Notes: generated by a model from the letters alone, not told the origin. Shown: positions 1 through 12,546, numbered from the stretch's first letter. The stretch: 64,000 nt of DNA from Castellaniella sp. (GCF_004321985.1 NZ_SCQN01000048.1:62001-126000), one strand, 5' to 3'. Numbers and translations: made by a program.

Positions 1-41
1 TTGCGCCACCCGCTCCAGGGTTGAGTTCGCTCTGGGCCCAG

Positions 42-68
42 AAACCGCAAGCCTGCTTGCGGTTTTTT
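42..68 (+). terminator. rho-independent terminator of an upstream transcript
   Basis: An 11-bp inverted repeat (AAACCGCAAGC paired with GCTTGCGGTTT) is followed directly by a T run. It ends whatever transcript enters from the left. The 41 bases before it could not be identified. Confidence 0.8.
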
Positions 69-96
69 GATTGATGAATCTGAAAAGGAAGCCGCA

Positions 97-657
97 ATGA
101 ACGTGCCCGTGAGTACCGATCGCGACCTGTGGGTCAGCTGGGACCAGTACCACGCCCTGATCGAACGATTGGCACTGAAAGTCCATGAGTCGGGCTGGGT
201 ATTCGACAAGATTCTGTGCCTGGCTCGTGGCGGGGTGCGGGTCGGCGACGTGCTGTCGCGTGTTTTCGACCTGCCGCTGGGTATTCTGGCGACCAGCAGC
301 TACCGCGAGGCGGCGGGCACCGTCCAGGGGCAGCTCGACATCGCCCAGTTCATCACCATCACCCGCGGCACGCTTGATGGCCGGGTACTGTTGGTGGACG
401 ATATGGTCGATACCGGGCTGACCTTCAGCCGCGTGAGGGACCATCTGCTTCGCCAGTTCCCGGGAATCACTGAATTGCGCACGGCCGTGCTCTGGCAAAA
501 GGGCCATGCACAGGTCCAGCCGGATTATTTCGTGGATCAGTTACCGACCAACCCCTGGATCCATCAGCCCTTCGAGGACTATGACAGCCTGCGGCCGCAC
601 CAGCTGGAGTCCTGGATCCGCAAAGGGGTACGCACGGCTCATCCGCGTGGTGAATGA
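97..657 (+). CDS. phosphoribosyltransferase family protein
   Basis: 186-residue type I phosphoribosyltransferase of the xanthine/hypoxanthine (COG2236-like) group. The PRPP-binding loop is plain: a hydrophobic strand, then DDMVDTG at about residues 107-113. An N-terminal LARGGVRVGD segment matches the pyrophosphate-binding region of the family. Such cytosolic enzymes transfer phosphoribose from PRPP to a purine base or related substrate; the substrate cannot be read from sequence. The ATG at 97 is chosen because AAGGAA lies 6-10 bases upstream; an in-frame TTG at 67 lies inside the terminator and is unlikely. It stands alone in front of the rpsU operon. Confidence 0.85.
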   Translation: MNVPVSTDRDLWVSWDQYHALIERLALKVHESGWVFDKILCLARGGVRVGDVLSRVFDLPLGILATSSYREAAGTVQGQLDIAQFITITRGTLDGRVLLVDDMVDTGLTFSRVRDHLLRQFPGITELRTAVLWQKGHAQVQPDYFVDQLPTNPWIHQPFEDYDSLRPHQLESWIRKGVRTAHPRGE

Positions 658-884
658 TCACCATGCCCGCCGTGTGCGGCATGCCGGATGCGTGATCCGA
701 CGCGACGGCGGCGGGCGATGGCCTCCGGTCCTGGATTCATGCTAGAATTTCTTGTTATCTAGTTTCACCAACTCTAACCTGGGTCGAATCGGGCTTTCTG
801 GTCCTGTCATGCGCTTTTTCAGCGATGACCGTCTGGATTTCACACCGCGGGCCCTGAACCATACACAGGCTTTAAGGATTCTGA

Positions 885-1097
885 ATGCCGATTGTCCGCC
901 TCAAAGAAAACGAGCCCTTCGAGGCTGCCCTGCGGCGCTTCAAGCGCACTATCGAGAAGACCGGGTTGTTGACGGAACTGCGTTCGCGCGAGTTCTACGA
1001 GAAGCCTACGGCCGAGCGCAAGCGCAAGCGTGCCGCCGCCGTCAAGCGTCACTACAAGCGCATCCGCAGTCAGCAACTGCCGCCGCGTCTCTATTGA
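885..1097 (+). CDS. rpsU: 30S ribosomal protein S21
   Basis: 70-residue basic protein with the standard bS21 start ([13 protein letters not shown]) and an Arg/Lys-rich C-terminal half. S21 sits on the 30S platform near the anti-Shine-Dalgarno end of 16S rRNA. AAGGA precedes the ATG. It is first in the rpsU-dnaG-rpoD operon, and its TGA directly abuts the dnaG start codon. A TAGAAT -10-like hexamer lies at 743-748 about 140 bases upstream, but no convincing -35 goes with it. Confidence 0.98.
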   Translation: MPIVRLKENEPFEAALRRFKRTIEKTGLLTELRSREFYEKPTAERKRKRAAAVKRHYKRIRSQQLPPRLY

Positions 1098-3050
1098 TTG
1101 ATCCCTGAATCTTTCATTCAGGAGTTGCTGGCGCGCGTCGATATCGTCGATGTTGTCGGCCGCTACGTCCAGTTGCGCAAAGGGGGCGCAAACCTGCTGG
1201 GTTTGTGCCCTTTTCATACTGAAAAGACTCCGTCTTTCACCGTCAGTCCCACCAAGCAGTTCTATCACTGTTTTGGCTGTGGGGCGCACGGAAGCGCTCT
1301 CCGTTTTCTGACCGAGCACACCGGGGCTTCGTTTCCCGAAGCCGTGCGTACGCTGGCGGCCGGCGTCGGCATGACGGTGCCCGAAGAGCCCCGGACGCCT
1401 CGCCAGAAGGCAGCGGAGCGCGAGCGCCGCGAAGAGGGTTCTCGCCAGCAACAGATCCTGGAGCAGGCTCAGGCGCATTACCGCGCTTCCTTGAAGCAAG
1501 CGCCCGACGCCATCGCCTATCTGAAGCGGCGTGGCCTGAGCGGCGAGATTGCCGCCCGGTTCGGGCTGGGCTGGGCGGGCTCTGACCGGCGCGGGCTGGC
1601 CAGCCTGTTTTCGCATTACGAGGATCCGGCGCTGCTGGAGTCCGGTCTGGTGATCGAAGCCGAGGACGGCCGGCGGCATGACCGATTCCGGTCGCGGATT
1701 ATGTTCCCCATCCGCAACTCTCGCGGGAAGCTCGTCGGGTTCGGCGGGCGGTTGATCGAGGCGGGTGAGCCCAAGTACCTGAATTCTCCGGAGACCCCGC
1801 TGTTCTCGAAAGGCAATGAACTCTACGGCCTGCATGAGGCTCGCGGCGGCATTCACACCGAGGGCTGTGTGCTGGTCGTCGAGGGCTACATGGATGTGGT
1901 GGCGCTGGCGCAGTTCGGGTTGACCAACGCCGTCGCCACGCTGGGTACGTCGACCACTGCCAATCACATTCAGAAGCTGCGTCGTGCCAGCGACCGTATC
2001 GTCTTCAGCTTCGACGGTGACAACGCGGGCCGCAAGGCGGCGTGGCGCGCTCTCCAGGCCTGCCTGCCCTGGGTGGCCGAGGATGTTTCGATGCGGTTTC
2101 TGTTCCTGCCGCAGGAACACGACCCCGACTCGTACATCCGGGCGTATGGCGCCCAGGCGCTGCGCGCCTGCCTGGATGAGGCGATTCCGCTGTCGCGGTT
2201 CATGCTCGACGAAATGGCGGCGCGTCATGATCTGGCCGAGGCCGAGGGCCGGGCGGCCTGTGTGCACGAGGCGCGTCCGCTGTTCGCGCAGATGCCCGAA
2301 GGCGGGTATCGCCTGCAGGTGGAGCGGGAGTTTGCACAACGGGTACGCCTGACTCCCGAGGAACTCAGCCGGATGCTGGCTCAGGATCCGGACCCTCACC
2401 GTTTTGCACCGTCGCCGGCGGCTGGCGGCGTCGGCGGTTCGGGCGATGTAGCGTCAGGCGCTGCTTTCTCGGGTGTGCCCATTGCTGCCCGTGGTTCGAC
2501 GCCGCATGACGGGTCGGGTGTTTACGCCGATGAACCCGCTTGGATGCGCACCCAGGGGCTGGAGGGTGCGATCCCTGCCGGTCGTGCGGCATCGGGCCGG
2601 CAGCGGCCTGGGCGCCGTTCGGCGGCGCGGCTGGTCACCCCCATGGCGCGCCGACTGCTGCGGCTGCTGCTTGCGCATCCGGATCTGGTGGTGCGGCTGG
2701 GCGATCAGCAACTTGAATTGTTGGCCCGGCATCCCCATCTGACTCTGGTGAGTGATCTGGTCCGGCTGGTCAGCAGGTGCGGCGCGACACATGCGGGTGC
2801 ATTGCTGGAGGCGGCCGATCCGGATTCGGATCTGGCGCATGCGATTCAGGATCTTTCCACGGAACTGCTGGTGCACGACCTGCCTGATCCGCAGGCCGAG
2901 TGGGACGACGCCCTTCGGGTGCTGGAGCGCCAGGCGGTCCAGGAACAGTGTGACAGGCTCATCCAGGGTGGGTTGACCACGGATGGTGAGCGCCGCCGTT
3001 ACCAGGAATTGAGCAGGCGCCTGGCCCGCCTGAAGGCGGCTGCGGGATGA
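1098..3050 (+). CDS. dnaG: DNA primase
   Basis: 650-residue primase that makes RNA primers at the replication fork and docks on DnaB. The N-terminal CHC2 zinc-binding domain has Cys37, His40, Cys58 and Cys61. The TOPRIM catalytic core shows Glu262 (VVEGYMD) and Asp306/Asp308 (SFDGDNAG). A Gly/Ala-rich linker at about residues 435-510 separates the core from the helicase-binding C-terminal domain and explains the length over the E. coli enzyme (581). Translation must begin at the TTG at 1098: conserved family residues (IPESFIQELLARVDIV) start at codon 2 and no ATG is available. The start directly follows the rpsU TGA, so translation is probably coupled. Confidence 0.97.
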   Translation: MIPESFIQELLARVDIVDVVGRYVQLRKGGANLLGLCPFHTEKTPSFTVSPTKQFYHCFGCGAHGSALRFLTEHTGASFPEAVRTLAAGVGMTVPEEPRTPRQKAAERERREEGSRQQQILEQAQAHYRASLKQAPDAIAYLKRRGLSGEIAARFGLGWAGSDRRGLASLFSHYEDPALLESGLVIEAEDGRRHDRFRSRIMFPIRNSRGKLVGFGGRLIEAGEPKYLNSPETPLFSKGNELYGLHEARGGIHTEGCVLVVEGYMDVVALAQFGLTNAVATLGTSTTANHIQKLRRASDRIVFSFDGDNAGRKAAWRALQACLPWVAEDVSMRFLFLPQEHDPDSYIRAYGAQALRACLDEAIPLSRFMLDEMAARHDLAEAEGRAACVHEARPLFAQMPEGGYRLQVEREFAQRVRLTPEELSRMLAQDPDPHRFAPSPAAGGVGGSGDVASGAAFSGVPIAARGSTPHDGSGVYADEPAWMRTQGLEGAIPAGRAASGRQRPGRRSAARLVTPMARRLLRLLLAHPDLVVRLGDQQLELLARHPHLTLVSDLVRLVSRCGATHAGALLEAADPDSDLAHAIQDLSTELLVHDLPDPQAEWDDALRVLERQAVQEQCDRLIQGGLTTDGERRRYQELSRRLARLKAAAG

Positions 3051-3115
3051 ATCTTCCCGGCAGGTGAAGTAAAATACATGATTTTCAATAAGTTGAGCGT
3101 CAACGGGAAAGACAC

Positions 3116-5392
<2,277 letters not shown>

Positions 5393-5422
5393 ATCGGGCA
5401 ATTTGATCTGGTGTGATCATGC

Positions 5423-5462
5423 GAATGAAGAAGGCCTTCCCTGGGGAAGGCCTTCTTCATTC
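5423..5462. terminator. bidirectional terminator between rpoD and pobR
   Basis: A near-perfect 18-bp inverted repeat (arms GAATGAAGAAGGCCTTCC and GGAAGGCCTTCTTCATTC) separates the convergent rpoD and pobR genes. The A/T-rich outer ends give U-rich tails in both directions. Confidence 0.9.
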
Positions 5463-6368
5463 TACGGTCGAGCCACCCGATTCCCAGACAATGGTACTGG
5501 CGGCCCGGCGGCGGAAGTCTCGGGGCGACTCGCCAGACGCGTTGCGAAAGAACCGTGTGAAATGGGCCGGTTCGGCAAAGCCCAGCGAATCCGAGATTTC
5601 ACTGATGGTGAGCGGCGTATACAGCAGGCAGCGGTTGGCTTCCAGCGTCAGCCGCTCGTGGATGAGTCGCAACGGGGACTTGTTCGCGTGGGTGCGTGTC
5701 ACCACGTTCAAGTGAGCGGGCGTGAGCCCCGTCTGGCCGGCATACCAGGCCACGTCGTGATGGCTGGCGAATGCGTTCTCCAGCAGTTCGGTGAAGCGTG
5801 CATAGTGCGTCAGCCCGCGTGATCGCGCGGGGCGGGGTGAGCCTTCAGGGCGGCTGCTACGCAGCCGCGCGTAGAGCAGTGTGAGCCAGGCCTCGAGCTG
5901 AGCTTCTCGATAGGGTTGCGCACCGGCATATTGTGCCTGCAGCTGGGTGCATGCCTCATGCAGGGCTTGGGCGGATGATCGTTCGTCGAGGCGGTGGACA
6001 GCTGGGCGGTCGGGGATGGATGCCTTGGGATCCAGATGGTGGACCAGTCGGGCGAGCAGCGGGTAGGCGATCGTGACGACGTGGCCGTCGCAGCTCGTCG
6101 TGAAGTCATAGCCATGTACGAAGGCCTGCGGGATTTCCACAGCGCCGGGACCGGCCAGCCGCAGCCGTGTGTCATCCAGCCAGATCGTGGCTTCGCCATG
6201 GTGCAGCGACAGGATCTGATAGAGCCCTGAGTGTCGGTGGGGGCGTATATGCCAATTGTGCAAGCGGCTGCGTGCAGCGATGGTTTCGCAGTGCACCATT
6301 TCAGCCGTCGGCCATTCGTCCTGGCCACCGTACAGTTTGAAGAGGGGTGCGAAATCAAGTGATGCCAT
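5457..6368 (-). CDS. pobR: AraC-family regulator, PobR type
   Basis: 303-residue AraC/XylS-type regulator. An N-terminal cupin-like ligand domain (about residues 10-150, with HIRPHRHSGLYQI) is followed by a C-terminal double helix-turn-helix. The second helix-turn-helix (ISEISDSLGFAEPAHFTRFF) carries the family signature. It is divergent from pobA, the arrangement of PobR activators that respond to 4-hydroxybenzoate. The ATG at 6368 is chosen because MASLDFAPLFKLYGG is where homology to PobR proteins begins. An upstream in-frame extension would run into pobA. The assignment to 4-hydroxybenzoate rests on context. Confidence 0.85.
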   Translation of the reverse strand: MASLDFAPLFKLYGGQDEWPTAEMVHCETIAARSRLHNWHIRPHRHSGLYQILSLHHGEATIWLDDTRLRLAGPGAVEIPQAFVHGYDFTTSCDGHVVTIAYPLLARLVHHLDPKASIPDRPAVHRLDERSSAQALHEACTQLQAQYAGAQPYREAQLEAWLTLLYARLRSSRPEGSPRPARSRGLTHYARFTELLENAFASHHDVAWYAGQTGLTPAHLNVVTRTHANKSPLRLIHERLTLEANRCLLYTPLTISEISDSLGFAEPAHFTRFFRNASGESPRDFRRRAASTIVWESGGSTVE

Positions 6369-7660
<1,292 letters not shown>

Positions 7661-7667
7661 ACGTCAC

Positions 7668-7692
7668 CGGCGCCGCCATGGTGCGGGCGCCG
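7668..7692. terminator. hairpin between convergent pobA and hydrolase gene
   Basis: The inverted repeat CGGCGCC with GGCGCCG (11-base loop) lies in the 49-base gap between two convergent genes. There is no U run, so function as an intrinsic terminator is only plausible. Confidence 0.4.
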
Positions 7693-7709
7693 TCGGCCAA
7701 GCCGGCCGC

Positions 7710-8435
7710 TCACGGTGCCGTCAGTTCGTGGCGCATGGCCCATTCCAGAATGTGCTCCAGACAGGTGGCTGGCGCCTCGAAAGGCGCCATGTGCGCCGCT
7801 TCCCGAACGGCGTGGAGTTCCGCGCTGGGGATGACCTTGGCCATGGCTTCGTGTCGCGCCAGAGGGCTCCAGCGGTCTTCGGTGCCGCTCATGAGCAGGG
7901 TGGGGCAGGCGATCAGGGGAAGCAGGTCGGTCGCATCGGGCCGCTCGATGAGCGCCTGGATCTGTCCCGCGAACGATGCCACGGTGGAGCGCAGCACCAT
8001 GGTGCGCATGCGCTGCATCAGCGCTGCGTTGCTTGGCGTTGTCGAGGTGATCATCCCCGCCAGCCAGTCGTCCACGATAGCCTCGATGCCGCCGGCCTGT
8101 GCTGCCTGCACGATGGCCTGTCGTCGGCCGATTTCGTCCGGACCCAGGCCCTTGTAGCCGGTGTTCATCAGCACCAGCCCGCCGATGCGGTCGGGCGCCT
8201 GTCGCACCATTTCCAGCGCGACGCGGCCCCCCATGGAATGCCCGACGGCGATGATGGGCCCAGCCGTCTGTTGCAGGATGGCCTGTGCTGTCTGGGGCAG
8301 TGAAGTGATGCCGCTGAGCTTCGCCGCCAGCACCGGGCTGGTGCGTGAAAGAGGGCCGATGAAGTCGGCCCAGGTGTCCGCGTCGCACAGCAGTCCGTGC
8401 AGCAGGATCCAGGTGGGTGCGGGTCGATGGGTCAT
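7710..8435 (-). CDS. alpha/beta-fold hydrolase
   Basis: 241-residue alpha/beta hydrolase. It has the oxyanion HG motif near the N terminus (ILLHGLLCDADTW), the nucleophile elbow GHSMGG (Ser about residue 78), a late acid in GTEDRWSP and the catalytic His in REAAHMAPFEAP. The size and fold fit 3-oxoadipate enol-lactonase-like or ester hydrolases, but no ortho-cleavage genes are nearby. The ATG at 8435 is the start because the HG strand follows within ten residues. It is divergent from the marR gene with a 168-base gap and may share its regulation. Substrate unknown. Confidence 0.8.
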   Translation of the reverse strand: MTHRPAPTWILLHGLLCDADTWADFIGPLSRTSPVLAAKLSGITSLPQTAQAILQQTAGPIIAVGHSMGGRVALEMVRQAPDRIGGLVLMNTGYKGLGPDEIGRRQAIVQAAQAGGIEAIVDDWLAGMITSTTPSNAALMQRMRTMVLRSTVASFAGQIQALIERPDATDLLPLIACPTLLMSGTEDRWSPLARHEAMAKVIPSAELHAVREAAHMAPFEAPATCLEHILEWAMRHELTAP

Positions 8436-8603
8436 GGTTCTGGTTCTCGGGTGAAATGAAGCCAGTTGGGTGGGGCGGTCATGCCCTGCGGGCTTCGACC
8501 GGCTTTCGGAGTGATAATCTGGGCTGGACGCCTCAGGGCAGCGTCTCCCGGGTCCCCCGGGTATTCTGGACCGCAAGCCCAGCGGAGCATCGCGAGACCC
8601 TGC

Positions 8604-9086
8604 ATGTCGGATTCCATTCTGTACGAGCCCCTGTATGTTCAACCGGGTCACCTGCTGCGGCGTGCGCAGCAGATCTCGGCTTCCATCTTTCACGATGAGA
8701 TCGGCAACCGTGTGACACCCATACAATACGCTATCCTGTGCGTGGTCATGGACAATCCCCAGATCGACCAGGTCTCCATGGCGGGGCTGGCGGCCATCGA
8801 TACGTCCACGGCCGCCAGCGTTGCCACCAGACTCGAGGAAAAGGGGTTGCTGGCGCGCGATGTGGATCCCGCCGACCGGCGCCAGCGCAGGCTGTCGCTG
8901 ACACAGGCCGGTCGTGATTTGCTGGTCGAGGTCAATGACGGCATCAGCCGCCTGCACCGGCGCATCTTCGAAAAATTCTCTCCCGAGGAAGAATCGCAGT
9001 TCATGGTACTGCTGGAAAAGCTGGTGCATCTGAACAACCACCAGAGCCGGGCGCCGTTCACGGCATCGTCCGTCCTTCAGGGTTAG
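8604..9086 (+). CDS. MarR-family transcriptional regulator
   Basis: 160-residue winged-helix MarR protein. The recognition region is at about residues 58-85 (AGLAAIDTSTAASVATRLEEKGL), followed by the wing DPADRRQRRLSLTQAGR. MarR dimers usually repress and are released by small aromatic ligands. It sits directly upstream of vanAB on the same strand, and a tandem dyad operator lies between them. It is therefore the likely regulator of vanillate demethylation, and perhaps of the divergent hydrolase. Many better-known VanR proteins are GntR-type, so the role is inferred from position. Confidence 0.85.
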   Translation: MSDSILYEPLYVQPGHLLRRAQQISASIFHDEIGNRVTPIQYAILCVVMDNPQIDQVSMAGLAAIDTSTAASVATRLEEKGLLARDVDPADRRQRRLSLTQAGRDLLVEVNDGISRLHRRIFEKFSPEEESQFMVLLEKLVHLNNHQSRAPFTASSVLQG

Positions 9087-9092
9087 TACCAG

Positions 9093-9159
9093 TTCAACGC
9101 ACAAGTCCAGGTCCGTAGAATGGTCATATATTCAGTGTGCTGAATAACAGTGTACTGAA
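9093..9159 (+). promoter_or_regulatory. vanA promoter with tandem dyad operator
   Basis: Two similar dyads lie 15 bases apart: the perfect ATTCAGTGTGCTGAAT (9130-9145) and AACAGTGTACTGAA (9146-9159). Just upstream is a possible promoter: TTCAAC (9093-9098), a 17-base spacer and TAGAAT (9116-9121). A repressor on the dyads would cover the start point. The -35 is weak; the dyads are clear. Confidence 0.65.
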
Positions 9160-9221
9160 CATTAGGATTCATATCCTCGGCTGCGTGTTGCCGCCCGCAC
9201 CGATTCTTCAGGAGATTGACC

Positions 9222-10274
9222 ATGTTTCCCATGAACACCTGGTATGTTGCCTGTACCCCGGATGAGATTACCGACAAACCGTTGGGACGCAAGATCTGCG
9301 GGCTGCAGATCGTCCTGTATCGGGGCCGGGAAGGCAAAGTGGCTGCACTGGAAGATTTCTGCCCCCATCGGGGCGCCGCCCTGTCGCTGGGCTCTGTGGT
9401 GGATGGCAACCTGATGTGCGGCTACCACGGCCTGGTCATGGATTGTCATGGCAAGGCGGTGTCCATGCCCATGCAGCGCGTCAACGGCTTCCCCTGCATC
9501 CGCAGCTACCCGGTCGAAGAGCGGCACGGCTACGTCTGGATCTGGCCTGGCGATGCGGCGAAGGCCGACCCTGCCACAATCCCGGATCTGCCGTGGTCGA
9601 ACAACCCTGAATGGGCGTTTGGCGGCGGTCTCTACCACATCCAGTGCAGCTACCGCCTGATGGTGGACAACCTGATGGACCTCACGCACGAAGCGTATGT
9701 TCACGTTGGCAGCATCGGTCAGAACGAAATCGACCAATCGCCGGTCAAAACGCACATGGAAGGCAACCAGGTCGTGACCAGCCGCGAAATGCACGACATC
9801 GTCGCGCCGCCCTTCTGGCAGATGGCGATGCGGGCGCAGGGTCTCGATGATCAGGTCCGGGTGGACCGCTGGCAGTATTCGCGCTTCACGGCGCCGGGCA
9901 GCGTGCTGATCGACGTGGGCGTCGCGCTGGCCGGCCAGGGTGGCATCAATGCCGATCCCGCCCAGCGGGTGTATGCGATCGTGGTGGACTTCATGACGCC
10001 CGAGACAGAAACCTCACACTGGTACTTCTGGGGCATGGCACGGCATTTCAAGCCGGACGATTCCGCGCTGACGGATTCCATTCGCCAGGGCCAGGGCGCG
10101 ATCTTCAACCAGGATCTGGCGGTTCTGGAGGCGCAGCAGCACAATCGCGAGGCCTTCGAGGGGCGCCGCCTGCTGGCCCTGAACATCGATGCCGGTGGGG
10201 TACGGGCCAATCGCATCCTGGATGACATGGTTGTCGCCGAGCGTGCTTTGCCGACAGAGGCCGCAGTCGGCTAA
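9222..10274 (+). CDS. vanA: vanillate O-demethylase oxygenase subunit
   Basis: 350-residue Rieske non-haem iron oxygenase that demethylates vanillate to protocatechuate and formaldehyde, taking electrons from VanB. The Rieske [2Fe-2S] ligands are Cys47, His49, Cys66 and His69. The mononuclear iron motif is seen in NLMDLTHEAYVH (Asp and two His). The ATG at 9222 has GGAG 8-11 bases upstream. It is followed after 70 bases by vanB. Confidence 0.95.
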   Translation: MFPMNTWYVACTPDEITDKPLGRKICGLQIVLYRGREGKVAALEDFCPHRGAALSLGSVVDGNLMCGYHGLVMDCHGKAVSMPMQRVNGFPCIRSYPVEERHGYVWIWPGDAAKADPATIPDLPWSNNPEWAFGGGLYHIQCSYRLMVDNLMDLTHEAYVHVGSIGQNEIDQSPVKTHMEGNQVVTSREMHDIVAPPFWQMAMRAQGLDDQVRVDRWQYSRFTAPGSVLIDVGVALAGQGGINADPAQRVYAIVVDFMTPETETSHWYFWGMARHFKPDDSALTDSIRQGQGAIFNQDLAVLEAQQHNREAFEGRRLLALNIDAGGVRANRILDDMVVAERALPTEAAVG

Positions 10275-10344
10275 AGTCCCATATGTCCCCGGTCCTGATT
10301 TGGCGCCTTGGCCTGGTCCTGGCAGGGACACACGCGAGAGATGA

Positions 10345-11319
10345 ATGACTGATACTTTGCTGTCCGTCCGGGTTGCCGGGAAATCTGAAGTAGCCCAGGA
10401 CATCGTGAGCCTGGAACTGGTCAGTGCGGATGGGGGGATGCTGCCGGCATTCACCCCGGGCGCACACATCGACGTTCATCTGCCGGGAGGGCTGATCCGC
10501 CAGTATTCGCTGATGAGCGATTGCCAGGACCGTAGCCGCTTCCAGCTGGGCATCCTGCGCGAGCCACAGTCGCGCGGCGGATCCATCGTGCTGCACGATC
10601 AGGTGAAGACCGGCGATCTGCTGCAGATCAGCGCGCCGCGCAATCGCTTCGAGCTGGTGCCGTCGCTGCATAGTCTCCTGCTCGCGGGTGGGATCGGGAT
10701 TACTCCCATCTTCTGCATGGCACTGGAACTCGGGCGGCGCGATGCGGACTTTGCCTTGCACTACAGTTGCCGAAGCCAGGCCCGCGCGGCTTTTCTGGCT
10801 GATCTGGAACCGATGATCGGGACAGGTCGGGCCCATATGCATTTCGATGACCAGCCCCGGACGGCCCTGGATGTGGTGGCGTTGCTGGCCAATGCGGCGC
10901 ACAGCAAGGCACAGGTCTACGTCTGCGGGCCGGCTGGCTATATCGAATTCATCCGTGCCCAGGCCCATGCCGCGGGCGTGGCCGATTCCCAGATCCATTT
11001 CGAGCGCTTTGCGTTGAGCGAAGCCGACAAGCCCCAGGCCGGAGACCAGGATGTGGCCTTTCAGGTGCAGCTTGCCAGCACCGGGGAAATCTTCGACATT
11101 CCGGCCGATGAAACGATCACGCATGCCCTGGATCGCCAGGGGGTCTTCATCCCGGTATCGTGCGAGGAAGGCATTTGCGGGACTTGCCTGACGGGCGTGA
11201 AGTCCGGCATCCCTGACCACCGCGACAGCTACCTGACGGATGACGAGCACGCTGCCAACGATCAGTTCACGCCTTGCTGCTCACGGGCGCGCACACCGTT
11301 GCTGGTATTGGATCTGTAA
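10345..11319 (+). CDS. vanB: vanillate O-demethylase reductase subunit
   Basis: 324-residue phthalate-dioxygenase-reductase-type protein. The N-terminal flavin domain has RQYSL, the NAD(P)H-binding part has GGIGITP, and a C-terminal plant-type ferredoxin has Cys273, Cys278, Cys281 and Cys311/312. It passes electrons from NADH to VanA. It forms an operon with vanA. A binding-protein gene follows after 57 bases and may be co-transcribed. Confidence 0.95.
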   Translation: MTDTLLSVRVAGKSEVAQDIVSLELVSADGGMLPAFTPGAHIDVHLPGGLIRQYSLMSDCQDRSRFQLGILREPQSRGGSIVLHDQVKTGDLLQISAPRNRFELVPSLHSLLLAGGIGITPIFCMALELGRRDADFALHYSCRSQARAAFLADLEPMIGTGRAHMHFDDQPRTALDVVALLANAAHSKAQVYVCGPAGYIEFIRAQAHAAGVADSQIHFERFALSEADKPQAGDQDVAFQVQLASTGEIFDIPADETITHALDRQGVFIPVSCEEGICGTCLTGVKSGIPDHRDSYLTDDEHAANDQFTPCCSRARTPLLVLDL

Positions 11320-11376
11320 ACTGCATGACTTGAAACCCCGTTTCACAGTGTTCCATAAAATCAAGGAGACGATTCC

Positions 11377-12546
11377 GTGAAGCATTCCATTGGCAAATTG
11401 CTGGCGACCGCTACGCTGGTAGCTGGTACCCTGGGTGCGGCCCAGGCCCAGGACCTGAAAATCGGGATGGTGGTCCCGGTGTCCGGACCGTTTGCGACCA
11501 CCGGCCAGCAGATCATGAATGGCGCAAAGCTCTACCTGAAGCAGCATGGCGACACCTTGGGCGGGCGCAAGGTCATCCTGCTGGAAAAGGACGATACAGG
11601 CATATCGCCGGCACTGAGCAAGCGCCAGGCGCAGAACTTCCTGGTTCAGGACAAGGTCGACATCCTGGCGGGCTTTGGTCTGACGCCGGCCGCATTTGCC
11701 GTGGCGCCGCTGGCCACCGAGGCAAAGATCCCCATGCTGGTGCTGAACGCAGCCACCTCATCCATCACCGAAAAATCGCCGTACATCGTACGCACCTCCA
11801 TGACGCTGCCTCAGGTGGCGGCCCCGATGGCGACCTGGGCCGCCAAGAATGGCATCCACTCGGTGTATCTGCTGGTGGCCGACTATGGTCCGGGGCACGA
11901 TGCCGCCGCCCAGTTCAAGAAGACCTTCACTGCCGCCGGTGGCACCATTGTGGGCGAGGTCCAGACGCCGCTGACCAGCCCGGATTTCGCTCCCTTCCTG
12001 CAGAAGATCAAGGACGCGAAGCCGGATGCCATCTTCTCGTTCGTACCCAATGGCGAGCAGGGCGTGTCGCTGGCCAAGGGCTATAAAGAGCGCGGGCTGG
12101 ACAAGGCTGGCATCAGGCTGCTGGCCACGGGCGACGTGGTGACCGAAGATGTGATCGGCGCCATGGGCGATAGCGCGCTGGGCATGATCACGTCGTTTCA
12201 CTATTCCACCGCGCATGACTCCCCGGAGAACAAGGCGTTCGTGGCGGCCTACGAAAAGGCCTATCCTGGCGTCCGCCCGAACATGGTCGCTGTGGCATCT
12301 TACGATGGCATGCACCTGATCGATGAGGCGCTGAAGAAGACCGGCGGCAATGCCAAGGGTGATACCTTCATGGCGGCAGTCAAGGGCATGAAGTGGGTGA
12401 GTCCGCGTGGGCCGGTGGAAATCGATCCGCAGACGCGGGACATCATCCAGAACGTCTACATCCGCAAGGTCGAACGGGTGAATGGCCTGCTGCAGAACGT
12501 GGAATTCGATACCTTCAAGGCTGTGAAGGATCCGGGCAAGTCGTGA
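11377..12546 (+). CDS. ABC importer substrate-binding protein 1 (LivK-like)
   Basis: 389-residue periplasmic type I binding protein. It has a signal peptide (basic start, hydrophobic core, cleavage after AQA near residue 24) and then a Leu/Ile/Val-type receptor fold. It is strikingly similar along its length to the proteins at 22194 and 29790, including the shared block GPVEIDPQTRDIIQN near the C terminus. It has no permease or ATPase of its own, so it probably feeds the importer at 23445-26819. Placement 57 bases after vanB suggests vanillate or a related methoxy-aromatic acid as ligand; this is inference. AAGGAG precedes the ATG. Confidence 0.88.
   Translation: MKHSIGKLLATATLVAGTLGAAQAQDLKIGMVVPVSGPFATTGQQIMNGAKLYLKQHGDTLGGRKVILLEKDDTGISPALSKRQAQNFLVQDKVDILAGFGLTPAAFAVAPLATEAKIPMLVLNAATSSITEKSPYIVRTSMTLPQVAAPMATWAAKNGIHSVYLLVADYGPGHDAAAQFKKTFTAAGGTIVGEVQTPLTSPDFAPFLQKIKDAKPDAIFSFVPNGEQGVSLAKGYKERGLDKAGIRLLATGDVVTEDVIGAMGDSALGMITSFHYSTAHDSPENKAFVAAYEKAYPGVRPNMVAVASYDGMHLIDEALKKTGGNAKGDTFMAAVKGMKWVSPRGPVEIDPQTRDIIQNVYIRKVERVNGLLQNVEFDTFKAVKDPGKS

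Noticed and set aside
1-41. Possible 3' end of a tRNA or other small RNA before the first terminator
   Set aside because: No CCA-type end, T-loop or other recognisable RNA signature could be found in the 41 bases available; only the terminator is supported.
10284-10331. GTCCC / GGGAC inverted repeat between vanA and vanB
   Set aside because: The arms are 5-6 bp with a loop of more than 35 bases, too weak to call a hairpin or terminator.
11344-11354. CACAGTGTTCC upstream of binding protein 1 as another MarR operator half-site
   Set aside because: It shares CAGTGT with the vanA dyads but lacks the CTGAA arm, so there is no symmetry; one six-base match is not enough.
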